Shown here: piece by piece, positions 1-6,489 of the stretch | Layout: each line of letters opens with the position of its first letter | How positions within the stretch are numbered: the first letter of the stretch is position 1 | Assembly (NCBI GenBank): GCA_002729015.1 | Contig: PBVO01000156.1 | Location: 1 to 6,815 of the forward strand | Source of the DNA: Candidatus Poribacteria bacterium | Lineage (GTDB): Bacteria > Poribacteria > WGA-4E > UBA9662 | Length of the DNA: 6,815 bases | Direction: 5' to 3' | Program-made: the position numbers and the translations under genes | Notes under the pieces: generated by a model | What the model saw: only the letters and a program-made list of their open reading frames with translations | What the model was told of the DNA's origin: nothing | Databases searched by the model: none

Positions 1-1
1 A

Positions 2-139
2 GACCTTATAACTGTATTTTTAGCCTTACAAAGACAGAATTTTGTTCTTGCTAACTCGATGATAAATTTAGTAAAAAACTGGCCACATGAAGAAATCGTT
101 TTTATCCACTCAGGCGAAGGAATTCCGAAAGAAATATAA
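2..139 (+). CDS. 3' end of an unrecognised upstream gene (partial)
   Basis: The second reading frame is open from the left edge to a TAA at 137-139 and gives 45 residues ending in IHSGEGIPKEI. The other two + frames stop early (TAA at 9-11 and 52-54), so this is the only frame that can carry the end of a preceding gene. The residues look like ordinary protein, with a mixed hydrophobic segment (LITVFLALQRQ) and then a more polar tail. I do not recognise the family. In T7-like cyanophages the genes before nrd are usually replication genes, but nothing here proves that. It would overlap the MazG-like gene by 53 bases in another frame. The alternative is that the overlap is accidental and the upstream gene ended outside the window. 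Confidence 0.5.
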   Translation, partial: DLITVFLALQRQNFVLANSMINLVKNWPHEEIVFIHSGEGIPKEI

Positions 140-467
140 CCTAAAAAGTGATGCTACTAGATCAACTAGAGCTTACCAAAAGGATTTAATTGTTGAAGAG
201 TTCAAAGAGTTTCTTGAGGCTGAAGGAATGTTATTTAGACACGGAAGAAATGCTAAAGAAGAGTGTCTAAAAGAATTAGCTGATTTAGTATATGTATGCT
301 ATCAGTATGCTGAGAATATGGGATGGTTTCTAGATGAAGCCTTAGACCGTGTTCATCAGTCAAATATGTCCAAACTCGGTGAGGACGGTAAACCTATATA
401 CCGAGAAGATGGTAAGGTTCTTAAAGGACCAAACTATAAACCACCTACACTGGAAGATTTATTCTAA
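87..467 (+). CDS. MazG-like nucleotide pyrophosphohydrolase
   Basis: 126 residues with the layout of an all-alpha NTP pyrophosphatase (MazG / phosphoribosyl-ATP pyrophosphohydrolase fold). The Mg-binding signature is visible as E38-x-x-E41 in VEEFKEF and E63-x-x-D66 in KELADLVYV. A conserved HQSNMSKL segment (90-97) and a basic GKPIYREDGKVLKGP tail (101-115) are typical of phage members. These enzymes hydrolyse (d)NTPs to monophosphates and pyrophosphate; a cyanomyophage MazG is known to act on deoxynucleotides. I infer a role in nucleotide pool control, since the ribonucleotide reductase follows directly. The ATG at 87 is kept because KEFRKKYNL near the N-terminus matches the family start and no later ATG precedes the catalytic helix. 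No clear Shine-Dalgarno is present, so translation may depend on the overlapping upstream frame. Its stop overlaps the nrdA start by one base. Confidence 0.82.
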   Translation: MKKSFLSTQAKEFRKKYNLKSDATRSTRAYQKDLIVEEFKEFLEAEGMLFRHGRNAKEECLKELADLVYVCYQYAENMGWFLDEALDRVHQSNMSKLGEDGKPIYREDGKVLKGPNYKPPTLEDLF

Positions 468-1852
468 TGACTGCAGAATTAATATCTCGCACAGGGCGGG
501 TCCAAAATTGGTTGGATAATCCTGAATCACGCCTCCCCGTGAGCTGTACAGTATTCGTTGTCGAAGACAGCATGGAAGGTGAAAATGGAATCGAAGCGTC
601 ATGGAGATATGTCAGCCATGGACTACGTTTTGGAGCAGGGGTTGCGGTCCATCTATCTAAGCTCAGACCCAAAGGAAGTGAAAACGGAAAAGGTCTTACA
701 GCTTCTGGCCCAGTATCATTTGGCAAAATCTACTCAAGTTTAAATGAAACATTACGTCGTGGTGGTGTCTATAAGAATGGGGCTGTGGTTTTGCATTTGG
801 ACATTGATCACCCTGACATTCTTGAATTCATTACTACTCCTAGAGCTGAATTACCGTGGGTCAAAAGATGTGTTGACATCAGCCCAGGAAGATGGAGTAA
901 AACAGATAATAAAATAAAAGAAGCCTTACTCCACGGACTTAAAAGTGGAGATATATGGTTAAATAAAATTAAGTACGACAATAACGGATTAAGAATCTAT
1001 GGAAACGTGTGTCTTGAAGTTTACTTGCCCTCACGTGGAACGTGCTTGCTCCAGCATGTCAATCTCTCTGCCTGTGATACACGGAATATCAAAGAGGCTT
1101 TCGCTAGAGGCATGTCCGAGTTGTGCGATCTCCATGGCCGAACAGGTGTTGGAGGGACTGGAGAGTACCTACCCTCGGAGATCGATAGGCAAGTCGGGCT
1201 CGGAATGCTTGGATTGGCCAACCTCCTTAGAAGGTACGGAGTAACTTATGAACAATTTGGGCAAGCTTTAATAGCTGTAAATAATAAATTACCTCATGAA
1301 CAGAATAGTGCACTTGATTTAGCTGTTTCTTTAAGAGATGGTATAGAAGGTGCAGCATATATAGCAAAGAATGCAAGGATGGTTAGAGCTTTTGCAATAG
1401 CTCCTACCGCAAGCTGCTCTTATCGTAGCCAGGATTGCGATGGGTACACCGCTACCCCTGAAATTGCACCTCCAATAGCACGCTCTGTCGATCGTGACAG
1501 CGGCACTTTTGGAGTAGAACATTATGAATATGGCGATGTTGAGATCGCCTCGGAAGTAGGATGGGACGCATACAAGCGTGTAGCAGACCAGCTGATGATA
1601 ATGCTCAACAATACAGGACTTCTTCACGGATATTCCTTTAATTCATGGTCCGATGTCGTGACTTATGATAAGAATTTCGTTGAAGAGTGGTTGCTATCAC
1701 CCCAGACCTCCTTATACTACTCCCTACAAGTAATGGGCGACGTACAGGACAAGAGCGATGCGTATGCAGCATTAGATAAAGCCGAAGTCGATGATTACTT
1801 GCAGGATATACTCGGTAATGCCGAGCCGATAACCTGTGATTGTCAAGAATAA
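467..1852 (+). CDS. nrdA: Ribonucleotide reductase, large (alpha) subunit, class I-like, compact cyanophage form
   Basis: 461 residues; reduces ribonucleotides to deoxyribonucleotides for phage DNA synthesis. Conserved sites line up with E. coli NrdA as follows. C27 (PVSCTVF) and C193 (GTCLLQ) are the redox cysteine pair. N180-x-C182-x-E184 (NVCLEV) is the active-site triad with the thiyl cysteine. LDIDHPDILEF (111-121), VGLGMLGLANLL (243-254) and FAIAPTAS (309-316) are family signatures. Y417-Y418 (SLYYSL) matches the paired tyrosines that carry the radical from R2, and C457/C459 near the C-terminus fit the re-reduction cysteines. It is much shorter than the roughly 760-residue E. coli enzyme and has no N-terminal ATP cone. 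This family (P-SSP7 type) was long labelled class II and has been reannotated in the literature as class I; the YY pair and the adjacent R2 gene agree. A weak GGAAG lies at 452-456. GC content shifts sharply within the gene. Confidence 0.93.
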   Translation: MTAELISRTGRVQNWLDNPESRLPVSCTVFVVEDSMEGENGIEASWRYVSHGLRFGAGVAVHLSKLRPKGSENGKGLTASGPVSFGKIYSSLNETLRRGGVYKNGAVVLHLDIDHPDILEFITTPRAELPWVKRCVDISPGRWSKTDNKIKEALLHGLKSGDIWLNKIKYDNNGLRIYGNVCLEVYLPSRGTCLLQHVNLSACDTRNIKEAFARGMSELCDLHGRTGVGGTGEYLPSEIDRQVGLGMLGLANLLRRYGVTYEQFGQALIAVNNKLPHEQNSALDLAVSLRDGIEGAAYIAKNARMVRAFAIAPTASCSYRSQDCDGYTATPEIAPPIARSVDRDSGTFGVEHYEYGDVEIASEVGWDAYKRVADQLMIMLNNTGLLHGYSFNSWSDVVTYDKNFVEEWLLSPQTSLYYSLQVMGDVQDKSDAYAALDKAEVDDYLQDILGNAEPITCDCQE

Positions 1853-2574
1853 TGAGAAAACATCCTTATCAAAAATTATTAGAAAGAAAAAGAACTTGGA
1901 CACCAGTTCAACCCACTAAAGGAGAGGTAAAATACGGTGCTGAAGAAACCATCAAACGAGCTCTGGCAATACGTCATATGGAGCTACCAGTTGGAGAATT
2001 TATTAAAGAAGGTCTTGAGAAAGAGGTTCCCGACATTGCTCGGGTACTTCTCGAATCAAACGTTAAAGACGAGATTAAACATGATCTCGCATTGGGTTAC
2101 ATAGTAGAAGCTAATGGAGCTGATTCACAGTCAGAAAAGGAGGCGTTGTTATTAAGAGATGCTTGGATCGAACATCCTGATCATTGTCTTCTTAAAGCAC
2201 TTGTCGCAGAAAGAGCTATCTTCTTTGTTCTTCTCCCTTTCTTTAGGTTTAATGGCGATGCTGCTCTTAGGACAGTATCTGCAGATATCTCGAGGGACGA
2301 ACAAATCCATGTCGGATGTAATACTCTTGTATGTGCAGAGTTGGGTCTATCTGCTTCTCCTTCTTTGGATAAACTTAGGAAGGCCACCATTAACTGGGTT
2401 CTTCAACCTCTAGGTATAAATACTACCGATAAATATTTGGACAAAAAATTTTGGCTGGATGCTAGCGATCGCTTAATGTATGAGGGCAAAGCCCCAGAGT
2501 TTTCTGATACAAAGGCAGCTCGTATGCCAGCGTTCTTTGAGCATAGCAATGTCAACCTACCCCAATACGCTTGA
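1852..2574 (+). CDS. nrdB: Ribonucleotide reductase, small (beta, R2) subunit, divergent class I
   Basis: 240 residues from the ATG at 1852, which overlaps the nrdA stop (TAATG); an in-frame TTG at 1840 is a weaker alternative. The protein is a ferritin-like helical bundle candidate that builds a di-metal cofactor and passes a radical to NrdA. A plausible full set of six metal ligands is visible: E44 (or E49), E74 and H77 (DEIKHD), E120 (VAERAIFF), and E150 and H153 (DEQIHV). Spacing is close to E. coli R2 (84, 115/118, 204, 238/241), with shorter loops. Y239 at the C-terminus (LPQYA) could be the interface tyrosine, and W16 the internal radical-path tryptophan. The radical tyrosine of E. coli lies four residues after the first ligand histidine; here that residue is L81, and the nearest tyrosine is Y83. 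It is shorter than usual (about 375 in E. coli). Such genes in cyanopodoviruses were overlooked for years as hypothetical. Confidence 0.85.
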   Translation: MRKHPYQKLLERKRTWTPVQPTKGEVKYGAEETIKRALAIRHMELPVGEFIKEGLEKEVPDIARVLLESNVKDEIKHDLALGYIVEANGADSQSEKEALLLRDAWIEHPDHCLLKALVAERAIFFVLLPFFRFNGDAALRTVSADISRDEQIHVGCNTLVCAELGLSASPSLDKLRKATINWVLQPLGINTTDKYLDKKFWLDASDRLMYEGKAPEFSDTKAARMPAFFEHSNVNLPQYA

Positions 2575-2731
2575 GCCTTTAATCGGGCCAACACCTCCGT
2601 CTCTTTTATTAGAGATGGAGGATAAATTCCCACCCATCAATCCACATCCTAAAGAGGACTTAGCAAGTATCATGTATAAAGCAGGACAACGCTCCGTCGT
2701 GGAGTGGTATAGAAATAGAGTGGAGGAATAA
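2549..2731 (+). CDS. Small conserved-looking phage protein, unknown function
   Basis: 60 residues from the ATG at 2549, which lies inside the last 26 bases of nrdB in another frame. The frame is open further upstream (an ATG at 2480), but that would deepen the overlap with nrdB to 95 bases, and residues before 2549 look like out-of-frame translation. A weak GAG at 2539-2541 is correctly spaced. The N-terminal half is proline-rich (PTPPSLL, KFPPINPHP). The C-terminal half, LASIMYKAGQRSVVEWYRNR, resembles a short helical motif (an AGQRSVVEW-like core) that I recall from small proteins of many tailed phages, none with an assigned role that I can state. No transmembrane segment or cysteine is present. 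A stable hairpin lies within its coding sequence. Its last codons contain the Shine-Dalgarno of the next gene, so the two are probably coupled. Confidence 0.7.
   Translation: MSTYPNTLEPLIGPTPPSLLLEMEDKFPPINPHPKEDLASIMYKAGQRSVVEWYRNRVEE
2594..2621 (+). other. Strong RNA hairpin inside the 60-residue gene
   Basis: The arm CCTCCGTCTCT (2594-2604) pairs with AGAGATGGAGG (2611-2621) over 11 base pairs, with one G-U wobble and a 6-base loop, TTTATT. No T-run follows the 3' arm, so it is not an intrinsic terminator. It sits between the dNTP-supply genes and the virion genes. Possible roles are an RNase processing site, a transcript stabiliser or a translational control element. The structure is seen in the sequence; the function is inferred. 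Confidence 0.55.
2722..2726 (+). promoter_or_regulatory. Strong Shine-Dalgarno (GGAGG) for the 433-residue gene
   Basis: GGAGG lies 7 bases before the ATG at 2734, within the last codons of the preceding small gene. It is the only near-perfect ribosome binding site in the window and fixes the start of the next gene. The other starts rely on weak sites or on stop/start overlap. Confidence 0.85.
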
Positions 2732-2733
2732 AT

Positions 2734-4035
2734 ATGGGTGTTCTTCAAGATTATTTACAACATCAGTCTGGATCTTTAAAGCAGGTTGGAGATACTATTA
2801 ATCCAGGAACTGAAACCCAACCAACAGCTAGATATATAACGCCAGAATATGCAATTACAGGTTATAGTGGTACTAGAGATGAGGTACTGAGCCAGCTTTT
2901 CAACCTAGATTCTCCTTTTCGTGGAATGAGTGTTACTGAATCCCTTTTGGAAATTGGTTATACTCAAGAACAGGTAGATAAGGCTAATGCTGTATTCGAT
3001 CAACAGTTTGAAAAGTATAGCAAGAGTAGAGAGTTTAAAAAGAAATATGGTAAAAAATATGACTCTAGTGATTGGCACAGTAAAGCAGATACTGACAAAT
3101 GGCTGATACCAGAATCAACTGAGGTTGCATCTGCTGGTGATCTAAGTGGTTTACTTGCTTCTAATCCTAATCAAAGAACCATGGATCAAATCCTAGCTGA
3201 TTGGGATAGTGCTTATAAAACTCATGAGAGTTGGGACTGGCAGAACCCTGCAGCTAGAGCTGCTTGGGATGATTATCAATCCTTAAAAGAAAAGAACGCA
3301 GCAGCTAATAGAGAGAAGAGTCGTATATGGTCAGCAAGTGGCTACATGGATGATAACCTTAATTGGCAGTATAGATTACCTACTCCTACATATACATATG
3401 AAGGAGAAGATGCTGCTTATGCTGCTTATGATAAAGCTATACAAGGTGGTAGTTATAAAGACATCGCTGGTTATGATGAAATAAATAGAGGAGGTCTTGA
3501 AGCTTACGATAATATATCTAAGTTTGAAGCTGAATATAATGCTATGGTTGATAGCTGGTCTGATTTCTATCAAACTGAAGATGAACCAATAGGTGATACT
3601 ATGGGAGAGATAGAGATATCTAAGAATATCCCACCAGGTAAAGGTGGTTCACCAGGACAACCTTACCAACCTCCTAAAGAAGATCCTAAGAATCCTTATG
3701 TACCAGCACCTGGTAAGAAGTTAGCTGAAGGTCATCCATACGTTAGTGATGACTCAGACCTACCTTACAATTGGGATGGTAGTGGTGATTGGAAGGATGA
3801 TGATGATCTTCAGAAGGAAATTGATTCTTTAATTGGTCCTTCTGGTGGTTTTGAAGCACAACTACCTACACGACTTCAAGATAACCTTAGAAGACAAAAG
3901 AAAGCAGCAAATATAGCACAAGAAAGTTGGAATATTGGAAGACCATCCTCTAATAGACAGACAAGGATACCAACCCTTACAGAAGGTGGGATTAATAATC
4001 CGAATAGACAAAGACAAACATTTAGAATAACCTAA
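2734..4035 (+). CDS. Orphan hydrophilic protein upstream of the portal, possible virion or tail assembly protein
   Basis: 433 residues; I do not recognise the family. It is rich in Tyr, Asp, Trp, Ser and Lys, and has no signal peptide, membrane segment or cysteine. Residues 1-130 are mixed and probably partly helical, with a charged KKKYGKKYDSSDW segment (102-114). Residues 150-280 are Trp/Tyr-rich and contain three degenerate YD repeats. Residues 299-330 form a Pro/Gly linker (PPGKGGSPGQPYQPP), and 338-359 are very acidic (DDSDLPYNWD, DWKDDDDL). The tail is basic and Asn/Arg-rich (NNPNRQRQTFRIT). This modular, partly disordered design fits a structural or assembly factor. In T7 the small virion gene 7.3 and gene 7.7 occupy this place before the portal, so a counterpart role is possible by position only; T7 gp7.3 is far shorter (about 100 residues). 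It has the best ribosome site in the window, so it may be made in quantity. Its stop overlaps the portal start. Confidence 0.85.
   Translation: MGVLQDYLQHQSGSLKQVGDTINPGTETQPTARYITPEYAITGYSGTRDEVLSQLFNLDSPFRGMSVTESLLEIGYTQEQVDKANAVFDQQFEKYSKSREFKKKYGKKYDSSDWHSKADTDKWLIPESTEVASAGDLSGLLASNPNQRTMDQILADWDSAYKTHESWDWQNPAARAAWDDYQSLKEKNAAANREKSRIWSASGYMDDNLNWQYRLPTPTYTYEGEDAAYAAYDKAIQGGSYKDIAGYDEINRGGLEAYDNISKFEAEYNAMVDSWSDFYQTEDEPIGDTMGEIEISKNIPPGKGGSPGQPYQPPKEDPKNPYVPAPGKKLAEGHPYVSDDSDLPYNWDGSGDWKDDDDLQKEIDSLIGPSGGFEAQLPTRLQDNLRRQKKAANIAQESWNIGRPSSNRQTRIPTLTEGGINNPNRQRQTFRIT
3424..3537 (+). repeat. Degenerate tandem YD repeats within the orphan protein
   Basis: Residues 231-268 read as three imperfect units of about 12-15 residues: AYDKAIQGGSYKDI, AGYDEINRGGLE and AYDNISKFEAEYNA. 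The shared pattern is A/G-Y-D, an isoleucine about two to three residues later, and GG in the first two. The preceding AAYAAYD (228-233) suggests a further short duplication. These look like protein-level repeats rather than exact DNA repeats. Confidence 0.45.
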
Positions 4036-5666
4036 TGTCAGCAAAACAACGCTACTACTATTTATCGAGTGACCGTTCCCAGTTTCTAACAGAAGCAGAA
4101 GACGCAACAAAACTGACTCTACCTTATCTCATTAGAGGACACGAGGAGACTAAGAGTGGCATGAAGCAACTCAAAACTCCTTGGCAAAGTGTAGGAGCTA
4201 AAGGGGTAGTAGCACTAGCAAGTAAATTATCTCTTGCTTTAGTGCCTCCCCAATCTAGCTTCTTCAAACTACAACTTGATGAGTCACAGTTAGGAGAACA
4301 GTTTCCAGCGGAAGTAAGATCAGAATTAGACTTATCCTTTGCAAAGATAGAGCGCACTATCCTTGATGCTATTGCTGCATCAGATGATCGTGTAGTAATA
4401 CACCAAGCACTACAGCACTTAGTTGTCGGTGGTAATGCTCTCATCTTTATGGGTAAGACTGGTCTAAAACTATTCCCGTTGAACCGCTTTGTGATAGAAC
4501 GAGATGGTAACGGCGAAGTGATTGAAATAGTTACCAAAGAAACTGTTAACAAAAAGTTAATAGAAAATCAATTACCACCTGAACTAGAAGATTATACTAA
4601 TTCTGTCACCGATGAAGGTGGTGGGAATATAGGTAAAGAGGAATGTGACATCTACACTTGGGTAACCAGAGAGAACAATAGATTTGTTTGGCACCAAGAA
4701 GTATATGGTAATATGTTAAAAGGTTCCTTAAGTAAAGCACCAGTAGATGCTACACCATGGCTACCACTACGATTCAATACAGTAGATGGAGAAGCATATG
4801 GTAGAGGTCGTGTTGGTCAATTCATAGGAGATCTTAAGTCTTTAGAGGCACTCTCTCAGGCACTTGTAGAAGGCTCTGCAGCAGCTTCAAAAGTTGTTTT
4901 TGTAGTATCACCCTCAAGCACTACTAAACCCCAGACACTGGCCTCTGCAGGTAACGGAGCAATCGTTCAAGGAAGACCAGATGATATAGGTGTAGTACAA
5001 GTAGGGAAGACAGCTGACTTCCAAACAGCTTATCAGTTGATGGGTCAGTTAGAGAAAAGATTAAATGAAGCATTCCTAATACTATCAGTTAGAGATTCAG
5101 AACGTACTACTGCACAAGAAGTACAGATGACTCAGATGGAATTAGAACAACAGTTAGGTGGCCTCTTTGGATTACTTACAGTTGAATTCTTAGTACCATA
5201 TCTCAATAGAAAGCTTAGTGTATTCCAGAAGACTGGAGAGATTCCACGTATTCCTAAAGGAATGGTTAAACCTATTATTGTTGCAGGTATTAATGCATTA
5301 GGTAGAGGACAAGATGTTCAAGCATTAGGTCAGTTCCTAACCACTATCTCACAAACAATGGGACCAGAAGCAGTTGCTAAGTATATTAATCCTGAAGAAG
5401 TAGTTAAACGATTAGCTGCAGCTCAAGGTATAGATGTATTAAATCTAGTTAGAGGAATGGAAGAGGTTCAACAGGAAGAGCAACAAGCTCAACAGCAAGC
5501 GATGGAAATGGAAAGGATGAAACAAACTCCTAACCTATTAAAAGCTCCTGTAATGGATCCATCAAAGAACCCTCAACTAGCTAAAGAAATGGAAGACGCT
5601 GGTGGTATTCAGCAGCAAGGCGGACCACCTCCTGAAGATGACTTCCCAATAGAACAACTAACATAA
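4035..5666 (+). CDS. Head-tail connector (portal) protein, T7 gp8-like
   Basis: 543 residues, close to T7 gp8 (536). In this family a dodecameric ring sits at one capsid vertex, nucleates procapsid assembly with the scaffold and forms the DNA entry channel. Recognisable segments in order: an N-terminal helical region with PYLIRG (30-35); TPWQSVGAKGVVALASKL (48-65), typical of podovirus connectors; LVPPQSSFFKL (69-79); LVVGGNALIF (129-138); PLRFNTVDGEAYGRGRVGQF (244-263) with GDLKSLEALSQALVEG (265-280), the strongest family signature; and SERTTAQEVQ (355-364) before a long helix, likely near the channel. Residues 478-497 are Gln/Glu-rich (EVQQEEQQAQQQAMEM) and predict a helical or coiled C-terminal barrel. 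The tail is acidic and proline-rich (GGPPPEDDF). The start ATG overlaps the stop of the preceding gene by one base and no Shine-Dalgarno is visible. The scaffold gene follows after four bases. Confidence 0.94.
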   Translation: MSAKQRYYYLSSDRSQFLTEAEDATKLTLPYLIRGHEETKSGMKQLKTPWQSVGAKGVVALASKLSLALVPPQSSFFKLQLDESQLGEQFPAEVRSELDLSFAKIERTILDAIAASDDRVVIHQALQHLVVGGNALIFMGKTGLKLFPLNRFVIERDGNGEVIEIVTKETVNKKLIENQLPPELEDYTNSVTDEGGGNIGKEECDIYTWVTRENNRFVWHQEVYGNMLKGSLSKAPVDATPWLPLRFNTVDGEAYGRGRVGQFIGDLKSLEALSQALVEGSAAASKVVFVVSPSSTTKPQTLASAGNGAIVQGRPDDIGVVQVGKTADFQTAYQLMGQLEKRLNEAFLILSVRDSERTTAQEVQMTQMELEQQLGGLFGLLTVEFLVPYLNRKLSVFQKTGEIPRIPKGMVKPIIVAGINALGRGQDVQALGQFLTTISQTMGPEAVAKYINPEEVVKRLAAAQGIDVLNLVRGMEEVQQEEQQAQQQAMEMERMKQTPNLLKAPVMDPSKNPQLAKEMEDAGGIQQQGGPPPEDDFPIEQLT

Positions 5667-5670
5667 ACAC

Positions 5671-6489
5671 ATGGCAGAAACACTCACCTTTGAAGACACA
5701 ACTGAAACCACCACCATAGATAATCTTAATGCTGATGAGCAGGATTCTCTACAAGTTGGTGAGGCAATGCAAGAAGCAGAAGATGGTCGTCTTGCAGGTA
5801 AATATGAAAACGCTCAAGAATTAGAGAAAGCTTACATTGAATTAGAGAAAAAATTAGGTCAACAATCTAATGAATCTAAGGAAGAAGCTGTAGAAGAAAC
5901 TAAATCTTCTAACCCTCTAACAACAGATGGAGCTAAGAAAGAACAAGAGACTAAAGAAGAAGCACCTGAAGTTACAGATTCTACTGTCCTAGAAGATCTA
6001 TGGAATGAAGCTACCTCTAAAGAAGGTAGATATACAAAAGAAACTGTAGAAGCTTTGGAGAAGATGGATGTTAAAGAAGTAGCTAGACTACATCTAGAAT
6101 ATAGAGCAGCTAATTCTAACAGAGATCTATCCCAATCTGATGTAGAACAGTTATATGGTGTTGTTGGTGGTAAAGAAAACTACACTAACATGATGGACTG
6201 GGCTGTACAGAACTTAGGTGAAAAAGAAGTTAATATGTTTGATACAGTAATGGAACGTGGCGACCCTTTGGCTGCGTTCTTTGCCGTTCGTTCTCTAGCT
6301 TATAGATATAACGACGCAGTAGGATATGATGGTAAAGTGGTTACAGGTAAAGCATCTAAATCTGGTAACGATGAATTCAAGAGCCAAGCTGAAGTAGTTG
6401 CTGCTATGGGTGATCCTAAATATGAATCAGATCCTGCATATAGAAGGGCAATTATGGAAAAACTAGAACGCTCTGATATTAATTTCTAA
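5671..6489 (+). CDS. Capsid assembly scaffolding protein, T7 gp9-like
   Basis: 272 residues, somewhat shorter than T7 gp9 (about 307). Scaffolds of this family fill the procapsid, direct major capsid protein assembly around the portal, and leave before DNA packaging. The N-terminus is very acidic, with the family signature [21 protein letters not shown] (25-45) and [18 protein letters not shown] (46-63). A low-complexity Glu/Lys linker follows (68-100). The C-terminal domain has [20 protein letters not shown] (201-220) and [19 protein letters not shown] (236-254), then [18 protein letters not shown] to the end; this is the capsid-binding region in T7-type scaffolds. There are no cysteines, as expected for a flexible helical protein. 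The ATG lies 4 bases after the portal stop without a visible Shine-Dalgarno, so it is probably coupled. The stop overlaps the psbA start. Bases 6251-6300 are clearly GC-richer than the rest of the gene. Confidence 0.92.
   Translation: MAETLTFEDTTETTTIDNLNADEQDSLQVGEAMQEAEDGRLAGKYENAQELEKAYIELEKKLGQQSNESKEEAVEETKSSNPLTTDGAKKEQETKEEAPEVTDSTVLEDLWNEATSKEGRYTKETVEALEKMDVKEVARLHLEYRAANSNRDLSQSDVEQLYGVVGGKENYTNMMDWAVQNLGEKEVNMFDTVMERGDPLAAFFAVRSLAYRYNDAVGYDGKVVTGKASKSGNDEFKSQAEVVAAMGDPKYESDPAYRRAIMEKLERSDINF

Noticed and set aside
558..743. 61-codon open frame inside nrdA
   Set aside because: A shadow of the conserved catalytic region of nrdA, with no recognisable features and no ribosome site of note.
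1840..1854. TTG at 1840 as the nrdB start
   Set aside because: The ATG at 1852 forms the same TAATG junction as three other genes in the window, so it is the better start; TTG would add only four residues.
2023..2050. Hairpin CCCGA/TCGGG with an outer interrupted stem in nrdB
   Set aside because: The core is only 5 base pairs, the extension is broken by a mismatch, and it lies deep in coding sequence, so chance is likely.
2159..2413. 84-codon open frame in another + frame inside nrdB
   Set aside because: Its leucine-rich product is a frame-shifted shadow of the R2 gene, which covers the region with clear metal-binding motifs.
2578..2595. GC-rich stretch AATCGGGCCAACACC as a possible phage RNA polymerase promoter
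   Set aside because: It has only loose resemblance to the cyanophage promoter sequence I recall (Syn5) and no second copy was found in the window.
2594..2630. Hairpin as an intrinsic terminator
   Set aside because: No T-run follows the 3' arm, and a terminator here would cut off the downstream late genes.
4124..4552. 142-codon open frame on the minus strand
   Set aside because: It lies wholly opposite the well-supported portal gene, its serine-rich composition is typical of antisense translation, and nothing else here is on the minus strand.
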